A stretch of 64,000 bases of DNA. Source: Pseudomonadota bacterium. GTDB taxonomy: Bacteria; Pseudomonadota; Gammaproteobacteria; Burkholderiales; UBA9220. Numbering within the stretch: the stretch's first letter is position 1; every line of letters starts with the position of its first letter. This document shows, piece after piece, positions 57,374-64,000 of this stretch. The notes under the pieces are model-generated. The model saw only the letters and a program-made list of their open reading frames with translations. It did not search any database and was not told where the DNA came from. The stretch is from NCBI GenBank assembly GCA_021845865.1, contig JAJZVC010000006.1, forward strand, positions 19,855-83,854. Reading direction: 5' to 3'. The translations under genes and the position numbers were made by a program.

Positions 57374-59288
57374 CCTCTTTTTTATGCTCCAGCCGTTCTC
57401 TCAGCAAACGCGCTTCCTCCAACTGCCGGGAGGAATGCGCCCCCTTTTCGACCTTCAATAGCCATAGCGACGCCTCGTCCAGCCTATCCATGGCCATCAA
57501 CAGCCTCGATTTTAGCAAAGCGACCTCTGCATTGCCGCCGAGGGCATAGGCACGGTCCAAACTCTCAAGGGCAGGCATGTAACGATGCCCCGTAATCTGG
57601 ATTTCAGCCAGATATGCGTAGAGTAGCATTCTCTTCTGGGCAAATGCGGGATTCGACAATAATGCGTGATACAGCTTCTCCAGGGGCTCCTGTCCCAGCC
57701 TCCCGCATTCTCCCCGTTGCCTGGCGAGCGATAGCTGCTCCAAGCTCGCTATGGGGGCCGGGGAGTAGTCAGCTTTACTCAAGCTGGCTGCAACGACCTC
57801 CAGGTCCGGGAGACGAATGTTTTGATCGTAGCATCCTGCCCTGATCCACAATAAATAAGCATCCGCCGCATGCAGAGGACCTTCTGCCGCGCTGGCAAAA
57901 ACCTGGGCGGCTTCGCGGTAGCGTCCATGTGACGCCAGCAATTCACCCCAGTTTTCGCGAGCGCGAAGCGACAGGGGGTGACGCTCCCCCCACACCGCGG
58001 CCTGAAGCAAAGGACGTCCCCATAGCCGTGCCTCGGCACTGGTCAGCCAGGCAAAGAAAGCCAGCCACAGTCCCGCAGCCAGCCAAAGAAGCCAACGAAA
58101 TTTATGCCAACGGCCATCCTCCTTGAGCCAGATCATCGCTTGAAGCACCAAGCCGAAATACAGGCCTGCGGTCGGCAAATAGTTTCGGTGCTCGAAGTAG
58201 AGCTCCAAGGGAAGCGCGGTTGATTCCAGCAAGTGCCCCCCCAAGAACCATCCCGCCGCAAAAGCGATCCCCGGCCAGCGCCGCCTTCCCAACCAAGCCA
58301 ATGCGGCCAGGAAGACGATCCACAAAAGGGACCAGAACGTGGAAACAGGCTTTCCCCATCCTGTCGAGATTTCATAATCATCATGTATCACGCCAAGATT
58401 AGCGGGGTCCGGCATCAAGGCCATTCTCAAATACTCGACCACGACCCGTGGCTCCGTCAGCATGCGCTCGGCAAGGCTGAATCCACGGTGAGCATAGCCC
58501 GCGACAATCCAGTCCTGGTAATGGCCGGCCAGCAATATCCCGGCCCCGATCAGGGGGCCCCACAAAAACAGCCCTTTCCATAGTTTCCAGCCTTTTGGCG
58601 CTGGCACCCCTTGCAGCAACGTGCCCTCAAGAACCAATAGATAAAGGGGCAACAGCACCCCGGTCTCCTTGCTTAACAATGCCAAGGAGCCCCCTATACA
58701 CACCCCCCCCGTCGCCCATGCCCATCCGGCGCGCTGCCCGCGGCCAAGCATAAGCCGGCCATGTGCCCACGCCAGCATGCCCAAAACGGAAAAAAGAGCG
58801 GATAACTGCGTCATCCGCTGCACGGTGTATAAAACCGTCGAGGCCTGTAAGGGCGCGAGAAGCCACAACGCCGCAGCCAACAAGGCGCAGGCCAATGCCT
58901 TGTTTCCGTCCACTCCCGACAGGGGTGCCAGCAGTCGGAACAGGATAAGCAATCCCCACCCTGTCAAAGCATGAAGCACCAGGTTGACGGTTTTGAATGC
59001 CGCCGGATCATCCGGCCAGGCGGCGTGTTGCAGCGCGAAACTCAGAAGCGAGACAGGGCGCCTCAGCGGGCCCGAAACATCCGACAACGCAAACTCCGCC
59101 AATTCCCTCCAACCGGGACTTTGGCCAAAATCACCCAGCGCCTTGAGATTCTGATAGTCATCCAGGACGAACGCCCCACCCAGGCCGCGCAGATAGGCCA
59201 GCCATGTCAACAGAGACAAGAAGGCCATGCCAAGGATTATCTTTAATCCGGAGGGGACATCACGCATAAATCGGCTTAGTCGGGTCAT
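57354..59288 (-). CDS. Polytopic membrane protein with C-terminal TPR-like region, GT-C type
   Basis: 644 residues. About 10-11 membrane helices occupy residues 15-430. GAFVLDDYQNLKAL near the N-terminus is a GT-C-style first loop with acidic residues, followed by SGPLRRPVSLLSF, LSKETGVLLPLYLL and LELYFEHRNYLPTAGLYFG, the pattern of TMTC-like/PMT-like proteins found beside pilin genes. Residues about 440-630 are helical repeats. With a polyprenyl-sugar synthase downstream and pilA upstream, it is a candidate pilin or surface-protein O-glycosyltransferase. Confidence 0.7.
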   Translation of the reverse strand: MTRLSRFMRDVPSGLKIILGMAFLSLLTWLAYLRGLGGAFVLDDYQNLKALGDFGQSPGWRELAEFALSDVSGPLRRPVSLLSFALQHAAWPDDPAAFKTVNLVLHALTGWGLLILFRLLAPLSGVDGNKALACALLAAALWLLAPLQASTVLYTVQRMTQLSALFSVLGMLAWAHGRLMLGRGQRAGWAWATGGVCIGGSLALLSKETGVLLPLYLLVLEGTLLQGVPAPKGWKLWKGLFLWGPLIGAGILLAGHYQDWIVAGYAHRGFSLAERMLTEPRVVVEYLRMALMPDPANLGVIHDDYEISTGWGKPVSTFWSLLWIVFLAALAWLGRRRWPGIAFAAGWFLGGHLLESTALPLELYFEHRNYLPTAGLYFGLVLQAMIWLKEDGRWHKFRWLLWLAAGLWLAFFAWLTSAEARLWGRPLLQAAVWGERHPLSLRARENWGELLASHGRYREAAQVFASAAEGPLHAADAYLLWIRAGCYDQNIRLPDLEVVAASLSKADYSPAPIASLEQLSLARQRGECGRLGQEPLEKLYHALLSNPAFAQKRMLLYAYLAEIQITGHRYMPALESLDRAYALGGNAEVALLKSRLLMAMDRLDEASLWLLKVEKGAHSSRQLEEARLLRERLEHKKEGAIGPG

Positions 59289-59301
59289 GAATATCCAGTC
59301 G

Positions 59302-59331
59302 AAAAAAAACCCGCCCCAGACGGGGCGGGTT
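59302..59331 (-). terminator. Terminator after pilA
   Basis: ACCCGCCCC-gtct-GGGGCGGGT followed by eight T on the minus strand, about 15 bases after the pilA stop and just before the 59288 gene. Confidence 0.92.
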
Positions 59332-59345
59332 TCTAGCTCAGGCGG

Positions 59346-59807
59346 TTACTTGCACGCGCCGGGCAGGTACTTGGCATTCACGGTACCCGCCGCGCAGGTC
59401 CAGACCTTGCCGTTGTCGGCAGTGGACAGGGTCACGGTCTTGCCCGCGATGCCGCCGGACACGCCAGAACCCTTCATGGTGGCGGTCAGGGTGTAGGTCA
59501 CAGGAGCAGACTCGGGAGAAGCGGTACCGGCACCGGCGGTGATTTCAATGGTGTCGGTGTACTTGCCGATGCCGCTGGCCTTGTAGTTGCCGAGCACAGA
59601 GGCGGCGGCACTGGGCCAAGTGCCCTTGTCGCTCACGAATTCGGCGGAAGAAGTCTTGCCGCCGCTCAGCAATTCAACGGCTTCGGACATCTGCGCGCGA
59701 GCGATGTAGTCCTGATAAGCAGGAATCGCCACCGCGGCCAGAATACCGATAATCGCGACCACGATCATCAGTTCGATCAGGGTGAAACCCTTTTGCACTT
59801 GTTTCAT
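59346..59807 (-). CDS. pilA: Type IV major pilin PilA
   Basis: 153 residues from MKQVQKGFTLIEL, with GGAGA upstream. The ORF track's 198-residue version runs back into the leader. The prepilin peptidase site is KG^FTLIE, with Glu5 of the mature protein, followed by the hydrophobic assembly helix to about residue 30. Two cysteines near the end (WTCAAG and PGACK) form the usual disulfide D-loop. It is a pilus subunit for attachment, motility or DNA uptake. It is preceded by a sigma-54 promoter and ended by a strong terminator. Confidence 0.95.
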   Translation of the reverse strand: MKQVQKGFTLIELMIVVAIIGILAAVAIPAYQDYIARAQMSEAVELLSGGKTSSAEFVSDKGTWPSAAASVLGNYKASGIGKYTDTIEITAGAGTASPESAPVTYTLTATMKGSGVSGGIAGKTVTLSTADNGKVWTCAAGTVNAKYLPGACK

Positions 59808-59867
59808 GGTTAAGTCTCCCATCAATGGTTGATTAAGCGAACACCGTCGTGTCCGGCCAGGAGGTGA

Positions 59868-59882
59868 GCAAGCGCCGTGCCA
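59868..59882 (-). promoter_or_regulatory. Sigma-54 promoter of pilA
   Basis: The minus strand reads TGGCAC-ggcgc-TTGC, the consensus -24/-12 elements with ideal 5-base spacing. The predicted transcription start near 59857 leaves a 50-base leader before pilA. PilS/PilR control would be expected. Confidence 0.85.
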
Positions 59883-60007
59883 CCTTGCCTGCTCCGCCAA
59901 AACCCGCGCCGCGCTGGGCCTTGCCACTCCTGCCTCGTCCATGCGTCCCGGGATTCAAGCGGGCATCCCGGTCCATCACAGTCACAATGTGACGAAAATC
60001 GTCACAT

Positions 60008-61618
60008 TCAGGGGGTGTAGCCGGGAATCTTGCCCTCGTCCACCGCATCCAGTTGGGAAGGTTCGAGGAAACCCTGGGCGTAGCGCAGGTAGACTTTTTG
60101 CCGGATGAAGGCGTCGAACAAGTCCGGGTCCACGTGGTTGTCCTGCTTCATGCGCCCCAGGATGGTCAGGGCCTCGGACAGTTTCTTGCCTTCCTTGTAG
60201 GGGCGGTCCTTGGCGGTGAGGGCTTCGAAAACGTCGGCGATGGCCATCATGCGGGCCTGGAGGGACATCTGTTCCCGCATCAGGCCACGGGGATAACCCT
60301 TGCCGTCCATGCGCTCGTGGTGGCCGCCGGCGTATTCCGGCACGTGGCTGAGGTGCCGCGGCCAGGGCAGGGCCTCGAGCATCTTGATGGTGGCCACCAC
60401 GTGGTAATTGATGACCTCCCGCTCGGCGTCGGTGAGCGTGCCCTTGGCGATATTGAGATTGGCGGCTTCTTCGTCGCTCAGGAGGGGGGCGCTTTCCCCT
60501 GCCGGGTTCACCCAGCGGTTGGCGGCAATGGCCTTGACCCGCTCCTGCAGCGCCGGCGACATGAACTCCCCGCCGATATTGCATTTGCGCAGGAACTCCC
60601 GGTCCTCGTCAAGCTGCCGCAGGCGTTCCGCGCACGCCCGCTCCGCCTCGTCCCTGTCGCCGCCGGCAAGGCACTGCCGCAGCCGGGCGATTTCGGCGTC
60701 CCGCTTCAGCACCTCGAACCGGGTATCGATTTCGTGGATGCGGTCGTAGAGGGTTTGCAGTTTCGAGGCCTTGTCCACCACGTGGACCGGCGTGGTCACC
60801 TTGCCGCAATCGTGCAGCAGGGCGGCGATCTTGAGCTCGTGGCGTCCTTTCTCGTCGAGGTGGAAATCCTTCAGGGGGCCTTCGTCCACGGCATCCACGG
60901 CGTCGGCCAGCATCATGGTGAGCACCGGCACCCGCTCGCAATGCCCTCCCGTATAGGGCGATTTCTCGTCGATGGCGATGTTGATCAGCTTGATGAAGGA
61001 TTCGAACAGGCGCTCCAGCTGATCGATCAACTGCCGGTTGGTCAGGGCGATGGCGGCCTGGGAGGCAAGGGACTCGGCGAAGCTCTGGTCCTCGGCGGAG
61101 AAGGGGATGATGGCGCCGCTGCCGGGGTCCCGGGCGTTGATCAACTGCAGCACGCCGATGATCTCGTTTTCGTGGTTCTTCATCGGCACCGTGAGAAAAG
61201 ACTGGGAGCGGTAGCCGGTATTCTGGTCGAACTTGCGGGTGCCGGAAAAATCGAAGCCCTCGGCTTCGTAGGCGTCGGCGATGTTGACGGTGCAGTCGTG
61301 AAGCACGGCGTAGGCCACCACCAAATGCTCGTTGGGCTGGCCGTCGTCCAGGTACAGGGGCAGCGGCGGGAAAGGCACCGGCTTGCCGGTGGTCCCGCCC
61401 ATGGCGATGCCCAGGGTGTCGGTACGCATGATCTCGAAGCTCAGATGGCCGTCCGCCACCCGGTAGAGGGTACCGCCGTCAGCGTTGGTGAGGCCTTTCG
61501 CCGCCAGGAGGATGGACTCCAGCAAGCGCGGCGTGTTCTTCTCGGCTGACAGGGAAGCGCCGATGGCGGTGAGCTGTTCCAGCCGCTCCAGCAGTTTTTC
61601 ATGGGTCAAACCGCTCAT
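60008..61618 (-). CDS. GAF/HD-GYP cyclic-di-GMP phosphodiesterase
   Basis: 536 residues. Residues about 20-180 are a GAF sensor domain (LLAAKGLTNADGGTLY, GYRSQSFLTVPMKNHENEIIGVLQLIN). Residues about 220-520 are an HD-GYP domain: HCERVPVLTMM, LLHDCGKVTTPVHV (HD), and HHERMDGKGYPRGL (HHExxDGxGYP). An insert of about 80 residues separates HD from GYP. It degrades cyclic-di-GMP in response to a small ligand. It lies 15 bases after the GAF-PilB-like gene, so the two are an operon linking signalling to pili. Confidence 0.92.
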   Translation of the reverse strand: MSGLTHEKLLERLEQLTAIGASLSAEKNTPRLLESILLAAKGLTNADGGTLYRVADGHLSFEIMRTDTLGIAMGGTTGKPVPFPPLPLYLDDGQPNEHLVVAYAVLHDCTVNIADAYEAEGFDFSGTRKFDQNTGYRSQSFLTVPMKNHENEIIGVLQLINARDPGSGAIIPFSAEDQSFAESLASQAAIALTNRQLIDQLERLFESFIKLINIAIDEKSPYTGGHCERVPVLTMMLADAVDAVDEGPLKDFHLDEKGRHELKIAALLHDCGKVTTPVHVVDKASKLQTLYDRIHEIDTRFEVLKRDAEIARLRQCLAGGDRDEAERACAERLRQLDEDREFLRKCNIGGEFMSPALQERVKAIAANRWVNPAGESAPLLSDEEAANLNIAKGTLTDAEREVINYHVVATIKMLEALPWPRHLSHVPEYAGGHHERMDGKGYPRGLMREQMSLQARMMAIADVFEALTAKDRPYKEGKKLSEALTILGRMKQDNHVDPDLFDAFIRQKVYLRYAQGFLEPSQLDAVDEGKIPGYTP

Positions 61619-61633
61619 CGCCGTTCTCCCGGT

Positions 61634-64000
61634 TTATTTGATGCAGACCGCGCGTACCTGCTTGATATCGGTGATGCCCTGCAGCACCTTCTCGATGCCG
61701 TCCTGCTTCAGGGTGCGCATGCCGTCCTCCAGGGCCTGGGCGAGGATTTCCGCCACCCGGGCATGCTCCTGGATCAGCTTCTTCACCGCGTCGGTGCCCA
61801 CCAGCAGTTCGTGGAGGCCCACCCGGCCCTTGTAGCCGGTATTGTTGCACTCCTCGCAACCCTCGGCGGTGTACAGGGTGAACTGCCCCTTGTCGTTGGC
61901 GAAGGATTTCTTCCACTCCTCCAGCACCACTTGGCGGGCCGCCTGGGGGTCCTTCTTCCAGGTGGTGGTGTTCTGCAGCTCCAGGCTGTACTCGCTCACC
62001 AGGGAGTCCATTTCCTCCGCCGACGGCGTGTAGGACTTCTTGCACTTGCCGCACAGGCGCTTGCCGAGACGCTGGGCCAGAATGCCCAGCAGGGCGTCGG
62101 CGAAGTTGAAGGGGTCCATGCCCATGTCCAGCAGGCGGATGATGGATTCCGGCGCGCTGTTGGTGTGCAGGGTGGCGAACACCAGGTGGCCGGAGAGGGA
62201 GGCCTCGATGCCGATGCCGGTGGTTTCCGCGTCCCGCATCTCGCCCACCATGATGATGTCCGGGTCGGCCCGGAGGAAGGCCTTCATGGCGGTGGCGAAA
62301 TTGAGGCCGGCCTTGGGGTTCATCTGCACCTGGCGCAGGCCCCGCTGGGTGATTTCCACCGGGTCCTCGGCGGTCCATATCTTGGTCTCCGAGGTGTTGA
62401 GATACTTCAGGACCGAGTGCAGGGTGGTGGTCTTGCCGGAGCCGGTGGGGCCGCAGACGAAGAACAGGCCATAGGGTTTCTCGATGCACTTCAGCAGGGA
62501 AGCATGGTTGCGCTGGGAAAATCCCATTTTCTCCAGGGGCAGGGGCTCGCCGGAGGCGAGGATACGCATCACCACGTCCTCCACCCCGCCCTGGGTGGGC
62601 ACCGTCGCGACCCGCAGCTCGATATCCAGGGGGCCGAACTTCTTGAACTTGATCTTGCCGTCCTGGGGCTTGCGCTTCTCGGAAATATCCAGGTCGCACA
62701 TGATCTTGAGGCGGGTCACCAGGGCATTGCGGTAGCTGGCGGGAATCTGGATGTAGGGCACCAGGGAGCCGTCGATGCGGTAGCGAATCTCGGTCTTCTC
62801 CTTGCCGGGAAAGGGCTCCACGTGGATATCCGACGCCTTCTTGTTGTAGCCGTCGACGATGATCTTGTTGACCAGCTTCACCAGTTCGTTGTCGGCGGCG
62901 GCGGCCATGTCGTCGGCCCCCTCCTCGCCCTCCTCGTGGCCCTCGTCCAGGTTGGACAGCAAATCGCCGATGGAGGAGGAGTCTCCTCCCATCATCCCTT
63001 CCGCGCCGAAAAACAGGTCGAGGTGCTTGAGGAACTCCCGGTGGGAACAGACCCGGTAATTGATCTTGTGCTTGGGAAAAACGTTGTTGACCACCCGGGA
63101 CGCCCCCACCATTTCCGGGTCGGGTGTCAAGACGATCAGCCCCTCGGGGCCGTCCTCCAGGGGCAGCCACTGGCTGGTTTCAATGTAGTCCCGCTTCAGG
63201 TTGGCCAACAGGTCCGCCGGCTTGATGCGGTCCGCCTTATAGGGTTCGTAGGGCACGTGAAAAAAGGCGGCATAGGCCTTGCCCAGGGCATCCAGGCTCA
63301 CCTGGAACTCGTCGATCAGGACATCCTCCAGGGGCAGGCTCTTCTTGCGGGCGGAGCGGGAGGCCAGCTCCAGTTCCCCGGCGGAAATGATGCTCTCGGT
63401 GATCAGGGCGTCGAACTTGGACTTGACCAGGCGCAGGGGCTGCTGGCGCTGGTTGAAGGCGATGGACAGGGTCTTGGCCAGCTCCACCGCCCCCTCCTCG
63501 GCCACCTGGGGAAAAGGCAGGCCGGAAAGGGTGTTGATCATCTGGATCACCCCCATCAGGTCCCCGTCCTCCGCGTCCAGGATGGGCACCACCAGCATCT
63601 GCTTGGTGCGGTAGCCGGTCTTCTGGTCCACTTCCTTGAGGAAGCGGATTTGGGGACTGTGGCGCTTCAGCTCCTCATCGTCGTAGACGTCGGCGATATT
63701 CACCAGGCGCTTATGAAACGCCACGTAACCGGCGATGCTCTGGGCGGAGATGGGCAGCTTCAGGTCCTTGAAGGCGTTGAGACCGGTCTTGACCTTGGAG
63801 ATGATGGCGTTCTTTTCTTCGTTGAGGGTATAGATCGTCAACCGGTCCGCCTCGAACAGGGCGCAGATATCCTTGCTCACCTCGAGCATGATCTCGTCCA
63901 CGTTCTTGGTGGCGTGAATCTTGTTGGTCACCCCCTGCAGCTTGCGGGTGAACGCCAGCTTGGAGCTGATCTCCGAGATGTCGTCGGGTTTCTGCGTCAC
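61634..64000 (-). CDS. GAF-containing PilB/GspE-family ATPase, 5' end at window edge
   Basis: 788 residues visible. The frame reaches the window edge; GTG at 64000 may be the start, but this cannot be decided. Residues about 20-190 are a GAF domain (GYRTKQMLVVPILDAEDGDLMGVIQMIN), then MshEN/T2SSE_N, then the secretion ATPase: Walker A CGPTGSGKTTTLHS at about 515, Asp box, Walker B GEMRDAETT, His box LATLHT and a four-cysteine zinc site (CGKCKKS, CEECNNTG). It powers pilus extension or type II secretion, here apparently under ligand control through GAF. Confidence 0.9.
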   Translation of the reverse strand: MTQKPDDISEISSKLAFTRKLQGVTNKIHATKNVDEIMLEVSKDICALFEADRLTIYTLNEEKNAIISKVKTGLNAFKDLKLPISAQSIAGYVAFHKRLVNIADVYDDEELKRHSPQIRFLKEVDQKTGYRTKQMLVVPILDAEDGDLMGVIQMINTLSGLPFPQVAEEGAVELAKTLSIAFNQRQQPLRLVKSKFDALITESIISAGELELASRSARKKSLPLEDVLIDEFQVSLDALGKAYAAFFHVPYEPYKADRIKPADLLANLKRDYIETSQWLPLEDGPEGLIVLTPDPEMVGASRVVNNVFPKHKINYRVCSHREFLKHLDLFFGAEGMMGGDSSSIGDLLSNLDEGHEEGEEGADDMAAAADNELVKLVNKIIVDGYNKKASDIHVEPFPGKEKTEIRYRIDGSLVPYIQIPASYRNALVTRLKIMCDLDISEKRKPQDGKIKFKKFGPLDIELRVATVPTQGGVEDVVMRILASGEPLPLEKMGFSQRNHASLLKCIEKPYGLFFVCGPTGSGKTTTLHSVLKYLNTSETKIWTAEDPVEITQRGLRQVQMNPKAGLNFATAMKAFLRADPDIIMVGEMRDAETTGIGIEASLSGHLVFATLHTNSAPESIIRLLDMGMDPFNFADALLGILAQRLGKRLCGKCKKSYTPSAEEMDSLVSEYSLELQNTTTWKKDPQAARQVVLEEWKKSFANDKGQFTLYTAEGCEECNNTGYKGRVGLHELLVGTDAVKKLIQEHARVAEILAQALEDGMRTLKQDGIEKVLQGITDIKQVRAVCIK

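Overview
The window looks like the chromosome of a sulfur-oxidising, probably chemolithotrophic betaproteobacterium. The evidence is GC-rich coding sequence, a periplasmic soxXYZA-soxB cluster beside cytoplasmic sulfur-transfer genes (dsrE3A-like, tusA, rhodaneses, lipoate-binding protein and its dedicated lipoate-assembly enzymes), and type IV pilus and polysaccharide genes. No species can be named from sequence alone. There is no rRNA operon and no CRISPR array, and I recognised no insertion sequence.

Bases 1 to about 16,030 are an integrated mobile element, or the decayed right part of one, ending at a tRNA-Val(CAC) gene. It carries an F-type conjugation block on the minus strand (traN, a small secreted protein, traH, traG and, further down, a possible TraT-like protein), several small membrane or lipoprotein genes, zinc-ribbon and helix-turn-helix proteins, a replication-protein gene with iteron-like repeats inside it, a wHTH/replication-relaxation-like gene preceded by a hairpin-packed leader, and a coiled-coil membrane protein of unknown function bracketed by a 23-bp direct repeat. 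No integrase, relaxase or coupling protein lies in the window, so the element either continues to the left or is incomplete.

From 16.2 to 33.5 kb lies core sulfur metabolism. After a cytochrome b561, a secreted protein and a FadL-type porin, a tightly overlapping minus-strand operon encodes LbpA (lipoate-binding protein), two radical-SAM proteins (LipS1/LipS2-like), an sLpl-type lipoate ligase and a LipT-like flavoprotein: the lipoate assembly line known from sHdr-type sulfur oxidisers. Upstream on the same strand are DsrE3A-like, TusA, a rhodanese, an ArsR-rhodanese fusion regulator and moaC. A BepA-like protease gene separates these from soxX-Y-Z-A and soxB on the plus strand. No shdr genes are in the window, so LbpA's partner enzyme must be elsewhere or lost.

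From 33 to 39 kb there is a Spy/CpxP-like protein divergent from a two-component system, then a MacAB-type efflux system. From 39 to 59.3 kb lies a cell-surface glycan locus: APS kinase (cysC), an ABC exporter (Wzm/Wzt-like), methyltransferases, two PAPS-type sulfotransferases, a very large GT2-GT4-methyltransferase fusion, and enzymes for GDP-heptose and probably GDP-6-deoxy-heptose. A convergent minus-strand set of glycosyltransferases and a GT-C-like membrane protein follows. CysC next to two sulfotransferases suggests a sulfated surface polysaccharide. The window ends with type IV pilus genes on the minus strand: pilA with an excellent sigma-54 promoter, a GAF/HD-GYP phosphodiesterase, and a GAF-containing PilB/GspE-like ATPase cut by the window edge.
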